Of a stretch of DNA of 48,237 nt, positions 40,703 to 48,237 are shown piece by piece. The notes under the pieces were generated by a model. It was not told the DNA's origin. It did no database searches and was given only the letters and a program-made list of their open reading frames with translations. Positions within the stretch are counted from its first letter, which is position 1; the number at the start of each line of letters is the position of its first letter. Source of the DNA: an uncultured beta proteobacterium (lineage in GTDB: Bacteria; Pseudomonadota; Gammaproteobacteria; Burkholderiales; Burkholderiaceae); the NCBI GenBank assembly GCA_903846025.1, contig CAIMZP010000088.1, forward strand, positions 1 to 48,237, given 5' to 3'. The position numbers and the translations under genes were made by a program.

Positions 40703-40804
40703 GATAAGTCGTTTAACTTAATTGATTTTGCATGGGTATCTCTATACATTAACAATAAAGAAATACCTCCATTCTGGTTTTCCCGTTTCAGTGAGAGATA
40801 AAAA

Positions 40805-42106
40805 ATGCTTGAAAAGTTAGCCAAAGCCCGTAATTTGTCTAAGGCAAATAACGCAATCAAGCGCTTAATCTCTGAGCGTGGCGAATCCAATGCCATTAGC
40901 ATGGCTGACGATGTGGTGACAAACTATCGTAAATTAAGCAAAGACCAGCACATCCAATTCTTTGGTTTTATTTTTGAAAAGTTAAATCCCAATGCAGATG
41001 CAGTAATGAAGGCTGCCCAAAGTTATGCTGCCGAAGCTAATGCCCGTAACTATGTCCATCTGCAACGTGTTGTTGAAGCCCCACGCCAGGAATTATTTCG
41101 TCGCCTGAATCGCGCAAGTCAGGGAACTGCGGCCGTAGTGGAGATGCGCCGTGATCTGTTGCAAATTCTAGATAAAAAACCAGAGTTCACGGCAGTGGAC
41201 TTTGATATGAGGCATCTACTGTCTTCTTGGTTTAATCCGGGATTTTTGAAGATGCATCAGGTTGACTGGAAATCTCCTGCAGAAGTGCTAGAAAAGTTAA
41301 TTCAACATGAGGCGGTGCATGCGATTGATGGTTGGGATGATCTTCGTCGACGCCTACAGCCTGATCGTCGTTGCTTTGCATTTTTTCATCCTCAATTGCC
41401 TAATGAGCCATTGATCTTCGTTGAGGTGGCTTTGCTGCCTGAAATTCCTTCGGTGATTGCTCCACTAGTAGACAAGAAGGCAGAAACTGTAGAGCAGGTA
41501 TCTCAGTTTAAGGTTGCCGCTTTTTATTCCATAAGCAACTGTGAGCCTGGTTTACGTGGTGTTTCCATGGGGAATTTTTTGATCAAGCGAGTTGCAAAAG
41601 AATTGCAGGCGGAATTCCCTAGCCTGAAAACATTTATTACACTTTCCCCGGTTCCTGGTTTCATCGACTGGGTTGCGGCAGGTGCCAACTTGGGTGATGC
41701 GGCTTCAGAAAAATTGAAGCCACCCGTTAAAGTCGCCCGTGAACAGGCCTTAGCCACTTTAGATTTGGCAACGCGATCCTGGAGTGAGCGCCTGAGTGGC
41801 GGCTGGCACCCTGATCAGGCAAGTCAAAAAGAAAAAGATGCTTTGCTTTGTCTTGTAAGCATCTATTTAGCATTGGGCTCAACGGGTCGACAAGGCAATC
41901 CAGTGGCGAAGTTTCACCTGGGTAATGGCGCAAAATTACATCAAATTAATTGGGCTGGAGATCTTTCGCGGAAAGGATTGCGTCAATCGGCTGGACTCAT
42001 GGTCAATTACTTGTATGACCTGGGATCTGTTGAGGAAAATCACGAGCGTTTTGCTAATGGTGAGGCTATGTATTCCCGCGCCGTTTCTAAATTGATGACT
42101 ATCTAA
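40805..42106 (+). CDS. malonyl-CoA decarboxylase
   Basis: LVEIQ-type MCD motifs: EAVHAIDGWDDLRRRLQPDRRCFAFFHPQLPNEPLIFVEVAL, FYSISNCEPGLRGVSMGNFLIKRV, LSPVPGF, LGNGAKLHQINWAGDLS. Confidence 0.95.
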   Translation: MLEKLAKARNLSKANNAIKRLISERGESNAISMADDVVTNYRKLSKDQHIQFFGFIFEKLNPNADAVMKAAQSYAAEANARNYVHLQRVVEAPRQELFRRLNRASQGTAAVVEMRRDLLQILDKKPEFTAVDFDMRHLLSSWFNPGFLKMHQVDWKSPAEVLEKLIQHEAVHAIDGWDDLRRRLQPDRRCFAFFHPQLPNEPLIFVEVALLPEIPSVIAPLVDKKAETVEQVSQFKVAAFYSISNCEPGLRGVSMGNFLIKRVAKELQAEFPSLKTFITLSPVPGFIDWVAAGANLGDAASEKLKPPVKVAREQALATLDLATRSWSERLSGGWHPDQASQKEKDALLCLVSIYLALGSTGRQGNPVAKFHLGNGAKLHQINWAGDLSRKGLRQSAGLMVNYLYDLGSVEENHERFANGEAMYSRAVSKLMTI

Positions 42107-42239
42107 ATTACGTGATTAGGGTTTATCTCTATAGGTTGAGCTTAGTAGATTAGGGATTAAAATCTTACGGTTGTGAATGCGCAATCCATCGATTGCTTGT
42201 AAGTTGATATAAATATATAAAAAATATTAGGAGATCAAA

Positions 42240-43274
42240 ATGACAGACTCAGAACAAGTTAGCCAATTACGCCGTCAATTATTGCTGGGTGCAGCGGGCG
42301 CGTCTCTTGCTGGATACAACTTACCCACCTGGGCGCAAGACAGCTCAAAAAGTTTGAAAATTTCCCATCAGTTTCCTAGCGGAACAGATTTCCGAGATCG
42401 TCTCTGTAAAAAGTTTGCAGATGAGGTCACCAAAAGAACTAAGGGCGCATTGAAGTTTGACGTGTACCCACAGTCTTCCTTAATGAAGACGAATGCGCAA
42501 TTTAGCGCCTTACGTAAAGGCGCGCTTGACTTCAGTTTTTATCCTATGCCATATGCCGGCGGAGAAGTTGTAGAGGCGAATATTGGTTTGATGCCAGCTT
42601 TGGTGACCAGTTACGAGCAAGGCGCGCGCTGGAAGAATGCTGAAGTAGGCAAGATCCTCAATAAGGTGATGGAATCAAAGGGTATCGTTATTGTGAGTTG
42701 GGTGTGGCAGGCAGGTGGCGTGGCAACACGCTCTGGTCCAATTATTGTTCCTGATGACATCAAAGGTGTAAAGGTGCGCGGGGGCAGTCGCGAATTTGAT
42801 GCCATGTTAAAGGCTGCAGGCGGTTCCGTGATGACATCTATTCCTTCTAATGAAATCTATCAAGCAGTTCAAACAGGCTCTTTAGAGGCAGCCTATACAT
42901 CTTCAGCTAGCTTAATGTCATTTAAGCTAGCTGAGCTCACTAAAAACTTTACCTCGGCTAAAAACAAATCCTACTGGTATATGTTGGAGCCACTCATGAT
43001 GTCAAAGACTATTTTTGATTCATTGCCTGCAAATCAGCGCGATATCATTATGGCCGTTGGTGCGGATATGGAAAAGTTTGGCACAGAACAGGCTAAGTTA
43101 GATGATATTGATGCATCTATCGCATTTGCCAAAGCGGGTAATAAAGTATTTGAGTTGGATGCGTCGGCTATAGAAAAATGGAAGGCCGTTGCTAAATCCT
43201 CTGCATGGAAAGAGTTTTCAGATCGTAACGAAACTTGCGCTGCAATGATGCGCTCCGCTGAAAAACTTTCATAA
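42240..43274 (+). CDS. TRAP transporter solute-binding subunit (DctP type)
   Basis: Tat-like N-terminus RRQLLLGAAGASLAGYNLPTWAQ; KISHQFPSGTDFRDRLCKKFADEV; GVKVRGGSREFDAMLKAAGGSVMTSIPSNEIYQAVQTGSLEA. Confidence 0.93.
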   Translation: MTDSEQVSQLRRQLLLGAAGASLAGYNLPTWAQDSSKSLKISHQFPSGTDFRDRLCKKFADEVTKRTKGALKFDVYPQSSLMKTNAQFSALRKGALDFSFYPMPYAGGEVVEANIGLMPALVTSYEQGARWKNAEVGKILNKVMESKGIVIVSWVWQAGGVATRSGPIIVPDDIKGVKVRGGSREFDAMLKAAGGSVMTSIPSNEIYQAVQTGSLEAAYTSSASLMSFKLAELTKNFTSAKNKSYWYMLEPLMMSKTIFDSLPANQRDIIMAVGADMEKFGTEQAKLDDIDASIAFAKAGNKVFELDASAIEKWKAVAKSSAWKEFSDRNETCAAMMRSAEKLS

Positions 43275-43275
43275 G

Positions 43276-43794
43276 ATGATGAACCTTCTACGAACCGCTG
43301 ACAAATGGATGTCCGCACTCAATAAATTTATCGTTCTCTTGGGGGCTATTGCGCTCATGGCGGCTGCACTGATTTTGAGTTATAGCGTCATGTCTCGTGG
43401 TTTATTCCATATGGCTAATGACTGGCAAGATGAGGCTGCCTTATTTTGCTTGGTGGGCGTTACCTTTCTTTGTAGCTCATATGTGCAAGAAAAGCGTGGC
43501 CATATTGGAATTTCTGCGATTGAAGGTCTCTTACCTCATGGAGTTAATCGTGTTCGCAGAGTTGTGATTGATGTTATTTCCTGCGCATTCTTTGCTTTCT
43601 TTTCAGTGAAGACTTGGGATTTATTGGTAGAGGCTTGGGTAGATGGCCAGGTAACGAATTCCACTTGGGCCCCATCCCTTTGGATACCCTATGCCATGAT
43701 GTTTGCTGGGATGGGTTTATTAACTGTCCAGCTTTTTTTACAAATTTTTATCAGAAAAGACGCGGTCTCTAATCTAGTTAGCGGGGGCCATTGA
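43276..43794 (+). CDS. TRAP transporter small permease (DctQ type)
   Basis: Small 4-TM protein between DctP- and DctM-like genes; WQDEAALFCLVGVTFLCSSYVQEKRGHIGI. Confidence 0.92.
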   Translation: MMNLLRTADKWMSALNKFIVLLGAIALMAAALILSYSVMSRGLFHMANDWQDEAALFCLVGVTFLCSSYVQEKRGHIGISAIEGLLPHGVNRVRRVVIDVISCAFFAFFSVKTWDLLVEAWVDGQVTNSTWAPSLWIPYAMMFAGMGLLTVQLFLQIFIRKDAVSNLVSGGH

Positions 43795-45152
43795 TTATGT
43801 CCGTATTAACAATTGGTATTTTATTTGCGATAGTAACTTTAGTTATTATGTTCTCGGGCATTTCGATTGCTTTTGCCTTAGGGATTGTGGCAATTATTTT
43901 TATGTATTTCTTCATGCCAGCTTCCTCGCTGGATACGGTTGCGCAAAACGTTTACGAAGAAATGTCGAGCATTACTTTAATGTCCATCCCACTTTTCATA
44001 TTGAAGGGCGCTGCAATTGGGCGCTCGCGTGCGGGTAAGGACTTATACGATGCCCTGCATGTATGGATGGGTAAGATTCCTGGGGGTTTAGGAGTTGCTA
44101 ACGTATTTGCTTGCGCATTATTTGCTGCGATGGCAGGATCTAGCCCCGCAACTTGTTCTGCGATTGGTAGCGCTGGTATTCCAGAAATGCGTAAGCGTGG
44201 CTACTCACCGGGATTTGCGGCCGGAATAATTGCTGCAGGCGGAACGCTCGGTATTTTGCTGCCACCATCCATTACGATGATTTTGTATTCTGTTGCAGCT
44301 GAGCAATCACTGGGAAGATTATTCCTAGCAGCGATCGGCCCCGGAGTAATGTTGGTGCTGTTCTTTTCGGCTTACACTATTTATCGATTTCGTAAAGAGT
44401 ATTCGCTAGCTTATGAGGCCTTTACTGTTAACTCCGTCTCAACGCCAATTTTGGATCGTCAGACGTATACCATGCAGCAAAAGATTAGTTCATTGCCTAG
44501 GGTCTTGCCATTTTTAGTTCTACTGATTGGTGTGATGGTTGCCCTCTATGGTGGCTATGCCACGCCTGCAGAAACTGCCGGCTTAGGCGCTGTATTTGCT
44601 TTTTTGCTGATTGCGATTATTTACCGCATGTGGCGTTTCAAAGACTTGTACCCGCTCTTAGATGTCACCATTCGAGAATCAGCCATGCTGATGTTTATTA
44701 TTGGCATGTCCTTGCTTTTTGCCAATGTCATGAGCTACTTGCATTTAAGTCAGACGGCAGCTCAGGCTATTGTTGATTTAAATACCTCACGCTGGGTCTT
44801 GCTCGCGGCTATTTTATCGATGGTGATTGTCCTGGGATTCTTTTTGCCCCCTGTCTCAATCATATTGATGACATCGCCTATTTTTCTGCCCCCACTACGT
44901 GCCGCTGGATTTGATTTAATTTGGTTCGGTGTAGTGATGACCATTGTGATGGAGACTGGACTTATACATCCCCCTGTCGGACTCAATATTTTTGTTATTA
45001 AAAATATTGCTCCTGATATTACTTTGCGAGAAATCATTTACGGAGTTATGCCTTTTGTAGCCATTATGATTTTCTCAGTGGTGTTGCTATGTTTCTTCCC
45101 ACAAATTGCAACTGGCTTATCAGACTGGGTAATGGGCACGCCCCTAGCTTAA
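43791..45152 (+). CDS. TRAP transporter large permease (DctM type)
   Basis: SIPLFILKGAAIGRS, FAAMAGSSPATCSAIGSAGIPEMRKRGYSPGFAAGIIAAGGTLGILLPPSITMILY. Confidence 0.95.
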   Translation: MIMSVLTIGILFAIVTLVIMFSGISIAFALGIVAIIFMYFFMPASSLDTVAQNVYEEMSSITLMSIPLFILKGAAIGRSRAGKDLYDALHVWMGKIPGGLGVANVFACALFAAMAGSSPATCSAIGSAGIPEMRKRGYSPGFAAGIIAAGGTLGILLPPSITMILYSVAAEQSLGRLFLAAIGPGVMLVLFFSAYTIYRFRKEYSLAYEAFTVNSVSTPILDRQTYTMQQKISSLPRVLPFLVLLIGVMVALYGGYATPAETAGLGAVFAFLLIAIIYRMWRFKDLYPLLDVTIRESAMLMFIIGMSLLFANVMSYLHLSQTAAQAIVDLNTSRWVLLAAILSMVIVLGFFLPPVSIILMTSPIFLPPLRAAGFDLIWFGVVMTIVMETGLIHPPVGLNIFVIKNIAPDITLREIIYGVMPFVAIMIFSVVLLCFFPQIATGLSDWVMGTPLA

Positions 45153-45179
45153 GAAACCAAGAACTCAAGGAATGTATTC

Positions 45180-46703
45180 ATGAATTTGTATTCAGTATTG
45201 GAAAAAGGTTTTCCGAAAGATAAAACAGCGTGCGCAATTGAAACGCATGATGGCCTCTATTACTCTTGGAGCGATCTGGAGCGGGCAACTGCCAAGATGG
45301 CTAATTTTCTCAAGAGCCTTAAGTTGCCGGTGGGTTCACGTGTTGCTGTCCAAGTGGAAAAGTCACCAGAGGCTTTATTTTTGTATTTGGCGACCATCCG
45401 TGCCGGATACGTTTATTTACCACTTAACACTGCTTATCAAGCTGCCGAAATTCAATACTTTATTGAGAATGCCGAGCCTGCATTAGTGGTTTGTAGCAGC
45501 AAAAACTTTTCTTGGGTTTCTAAGGTCGCCTTCAAGGCGGGGACCAAACATGTTTTGACCTTGGATGATGATCGCTCAGGAAGCTTGCTTGAGCGCGCTG
45601 GCATTCAAAGTGATAAGTTCAAAACAGTGGCTGTAAAAGATGATGATTTAGCTGCAATACTGTATACATCTGGTACCACAGGGCGCAGTAAAGGGGCGAT
45701 GCTGACCCATAAAAACTTGAGCAGCAATGCTCAGGTTTTACAAAAATTCTGGGGGTGGAAGAAAGGTGATGTGCTCTTGCATGCGCTGCCTATTTTCCAT
45801 GTGCATGGTTTATTTGTAGCGGCACATGGTGCATTGGTTAATGGTAGCAAGATGATTTGGTTGCCTCGCTTAGATACCGCAGCACTGATTCACCATATGC
45901 CACGGTCCACAGTCATGATGGGTGTACCTACTTTTTATGTACGCCTGTTGGCAGATAAAGGTTTTACTAAAGCGGTGACTCGCAATATGCGCTTGTTTGT
46001 TTCAGGATCGGCCCCATTGCTGACGGAAACATTTAACACCTTTAAAGAAGTGATTGGCCAGCCTATTTTAGAGCGCTATGGCATGAGTGAAACAGTGATG
46101 CTAGTTTCCAACCCCTATAAGGGAAAGCGTGTTGGCGGTTCTGTTGGTCTGCCCTTACCAGGGGTTAAGGTGCGCGTAGTTAACGAAAAAAACGAGCCCT
46201 GTGGCGTTAATGAGATCGGCAGTATTCAGGTGAAGGGTCCAAACATATTCAAAGGCTACTGGCATATGCCAGAAAAGACTGCTGAAGAGTTTACTAAGGA
46301 CGGCTGGTTCAAGACTGGTGACGTTGGTCGCTGGGGCGGCGCTGCCAATGGTGGTAATGCACCTAAGGATTACCTCTGTATCGTTGGTCGTAGTAAGGAT
46401 CTCATTATTTCGGGTGGCTATAACGTCTACCCAAAAGAGATTGAAAGCTTCATTGATGATATGGAGGGTGTTAATGAGAGCGCAGTGATTGGTATTCCGC
46501 ATCCCGACTTTGGCGAGGCAGTCATGGCAGTGGTGGTGCCAAAGGCGGGCGCTAAGCTAGATGCTCAGGCCATGATTGCGGACCTGAAAACACAAATAGC
46601 GAACTTCAAAATACCTAAGCGCTTAGAGATTGTTGCTGACTTACCTCGTAACGCGATGGGTAAAGTACAGAAGAATATTTTGCGTCAGCAATATACCAGT
46701 TAA
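45180..46703 (+). CDS. malonyl-CoA synthetase (MatB-like, AMP-forming)
   Basis: AAILYTSGTTGRSKGAMLTHKNL, ALPIFHVHGLFVA, YGMSETVMLVSNPY, GWFKTGDVG; next to malonyl-CoA decarboxylase and TRAP genes. Confidence 0.9.
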   Translation: MNLYSVLEKGFPKDKTACAIETHDGLYYSWSDLERATAKMANFLKSLKLPVGSRVAVQVEKSPEALFLYLATIRAGYVYLPLNTAYQAAEIQYFIENAEPALVVCSSKNFSWVSKVAFKAGTKHVLTLDDDRSGSLLERAGIQSDKFKTVAVKDDDLAAILYTSGTTGRSKGAMLTHKNLSSNAQVLQKFWGWKKGDVLLHALPIFHVHGLFVAAHGALVNGSKMIWLPRLDTAALIHHMPRSTVMMGVPTFYVRLLADKGFTKAVTRNMRLFVSGSAPLLTETFNTFKEVIGQPILERYGMSETVMLVSNPYKGKRVGGSVGLPLPGVKVRVVNEKNEPCGVNEIGSIQVKGPNIFKGYWHMPEKTAEEFTKDGWFKTGDVGRWGGAANGGNAPKDYLCIVGRSKDLIISGGYNVYPKEIESFIDDMEGVNESAVIGIPHPDFGEAVMAVVVPKAGAKLDAQAMIADLKTQIANFKIPKRLEIVADLPRNAMGKVQKNILRQQYTS

Positions 46704-46704
46704 C

Positions 46705-47523
46705 TTAATAGCCAAATGCCTTGCGGCTTTCATTAAACATGAAGGCTGCAAGGATAAATAGCATCACACCAAAGATGCGTTTTAAGTGAGCAACATGGAG
46801 TTTTCTGGCCATCTTTGCACCGATTGGGGCAGTAAATACGCTGACTACTACAATGCAGAGCACCGCAGGTAGGTATACAAATCCTAAAGATCCGGCGGGT
46901 AAGTCGGGGTTTCCCCAGCTGCCATACATGTAACCAATTGTCGCTGCTGCAGCGATTGGAAATCCTAGTCCTGAAGAGCTTGCCATCGCAGTGTGTGGCT
47001 TTACATTGCACCACAGCATAAATGGCACCGTAATAAATGCGCCGCCAGCACCCACTAGGCTTGCCAATACTCCAGCAAAGGCGCCGAAAGAAAATAGGCC
47101 AACAGGCCCAGGAAGATCTCTGCCACCAGTCGGTTTTTTGTTAATAATCATCTGAATAGATGTGTAGACGATAAATAGGGCGAAGCCTAATGAAAGCCAG
47201 GAGGTATCAATCGCCTCAAAGATTTTGCTACCGCCAACGAGGCCGCCCAATACCATTCCTGGACTTAAGGCTGTCACCAACTTCCAATCAATAGAGCTAT
47301 GCTTATGATGCGCCCAAATTGCTGAGGTAGTAGTAAACAAAATGGTTGCCATACCAGTGGCAATTGCCATGTGCACAATAAGATTCTGATTAAAGCCTAA
47401 ATGATTAAAAACTAGAATCATGAATGGCACTAGGATCATTCCACCACCGATGCCTAGCAGTCCAGCTAAAAAACCAGAGATGCTACCGCACAACATAAGC
47501 ATTGCAATATCCGTTATTGACAT
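46705..47523 (-). CDS. TauE/SafE family sulfite exporter-like permease
   Basis: GSISGFLAGLLGIGGGMILVPFMIL and FGAFAGVLASLVGAGGAFITVPFML duplicated motif. Confidence 0.92.
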   Translation of the reverse strand: MSITDIAMLMLCGSISGFLAGLLGIGGGMILVPFMILVFNHLGFNQNLIVHMAIATGMATILFTTTSAIWAHHKHSSIDWKLVTALSPGMVLGGLVGGSKIFEAIDTSWLSLGFALFIVYTSIQMIINKKPTGGRDLPGPVGLFSFGAFAGVLASLVGAGGAFITVPFMLWCNVKPHTAMASSSGLGFPIAAAATIGYMYGSWGNPDLPAGSLGFVYLPAVLCIVVVSVFTAPIGAKMARKLHVAHLKRIFGVMLFILAAFMFNESRKAFGY

Positions 47524-47715
47524 GAATTCCCCGCCATAGCCGCTAGGCCGGCATCCCGAACCCTAGGGTTCAAGGTGGAACGGCTACGCTGCTTTGGGTG
47601 CATTAAGAGCAACAGGGAGTGAACAGCGCTAGGCTGCCACTGTGAAGTTTCAAAACGCTCACGCCCACAAGGTAAAGATCGTTCCTGATGCTTGCGCATC
47701 GGTTCAAGGAACTAT
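47524..47715 (-). ncRNA. ssrS: 6S RNA (boundaries approximate)
   Basis: Located next to zapA; minus strand contains CCACCTTGAACCCTAGGGTTC like the conserved 3' half of E. coli 6S; possible terminal stem AGTTCCTTG / CGGGGAATT; long near-self-complementary RNA with no protein family match. Confidence 0.85.
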
Positions 47716-48066
47716 TGGCCTTGGCGAACCAGGCAGGGAAAGAGTTTGCATCAAGTTGTCCACCTGATTTTCAAGTGATCGAATCTCGCCGTGAAGTTTT
47801 GATATCTCCTCGGAATCAACAGTTGAAAGGGTGTCTGATGCGGTATCGGTTTTGGTGGTGGATTGCAAAGTAATAAGATCACCTGCGATTTTAATGGCTG
47901 CCATCATGCTGGCGCGTTCGATGCTGCGATTGCCGCCTTTAATTGCTAATTGGATTTGCTCATCAGCCAATGTGCAAGCAGCTCGCAATAGGGGCTCATG
48001 CTCTGTACTGGTGGCCAAGGTAATTTTTTGACCAGCGAGAGTTACTTCAATGCGTTGTTGGCTCAT
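47704..48066 (-). CDS. zapA: cell division protein ZapA
   Basis: MSQQRIEVTLAGQKITLATSTEHEPLLRAACTLADEQIQ; start taken as ATG at 48066 rather than 48093. Confidence 0.9.
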   Translation of the reverse strand: MSQQRIEVTLAGQKITLATSTEHEPLLRAACTLADEQIQLAIKGGNRSIERASMMAAIKIAGDLITLQSTTKTDTASDTLSTVDSEEISKLHGEIRSLENQVDNLMQTLSLPGSPRPIVP

Positions 48067-48237
48067 TGTCATCCTCTGGAATTGTCGGGGCAACGACCTG
48101 GCCGAGCAGGTTCAATTGGCGGCCATCACTTTGTTCTGGCAGGCGGCTCAAAATATGTTGAATTCGTTGTTGAGCATCCTCAATTTTTCCTTCGAGCTGG
48201 GCTCGATCATGGCATAGGCCATTTACCGCATCCGTAA
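48047..48237 (-). CDS. partial small coiled-coil protein upstream of zapA (runs off the window)
   Basis: Minus-strand frame TDAVNGLCHDRAQLEGKIEDAQQRIQHILSRLPEQSDGRQLNLLGQVVAPTIPEDDNEPTTH*; overlaps the zapA start by 20 nt; absent from the ORF track because its start is outside. Confidence 0.65.
   Translation of the reverse strand, partial: TDAVNGLCHDRAQLEGKIEDAQQRIQHILSRLPEQSDGRQLNLLGQVVAPTIPEDDNEPTTH

Noticed and set aside
42181-42196. GCAATC-CATC-GATTGC hairpin upstream of dctP
   Set aside because: Only 6-bp arms with no T-tract or conserved context; may be chance.
46155-46502. 115-aa minus-strand ORF
   Set aside because: Antisense to the malonyl-CoA synthetase gene; no motif.
47514-47699. 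61-aa minus-strand ORF
   Set aside because: Lies within the 6S RNA; no protein-like features.

Overview
The window reads as a chromosomal segment of a betaproteobacterium, probably Burkholderiaceae and Polynucleobacter-like; this placement is inferred from gene content and was not tested. It is mostly housekeeping DNA. Recognisable blocks are: tRNA-Lys; amiC-tsaE-queG-azlCD; a GntR-controlled FAD/Fe-S dehydrogenase / aminotransferase / GlcG-like region; a DEAD-box helicase and dnaE; a glycosyltransferase/msbA/galE envelope block; rng-maf-rlmH-rsfS-nadD-hemF-purD-yebC; tRNA-Leu; two small lipoprotein genes; an egtD-egtB-PatB-like ergothioneine-type operon; cysB-type LysR; lptFG/pepA/holC/lgt; a malonate block (LysR, malonyl-CoA decarboxylase, TRAP DctPQM, malonyl-CoA synthetase); tauE; a 6S RNA; and zapA. 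The most notable items outside the ORF track are: (1) a decayed gluQ (glutamyl-Q tRNA(Asp) synthetase) remnant in the 500-bp rhlE-dnaE gap, in a genome that keeps queG; (2) a 6S RNA between zapA and tauE whose terminal stem appears to share sequence with both neighbouring genes; (3) a compact egtD-egtB-PatB operon with overlapping genes and no egtA/egtC nearby; and (4) candidate operator palindromes at the GntR, CysB-like and malonate LysR loci. I saw no convincing CRISPR array, prophage, IS element or defence system.
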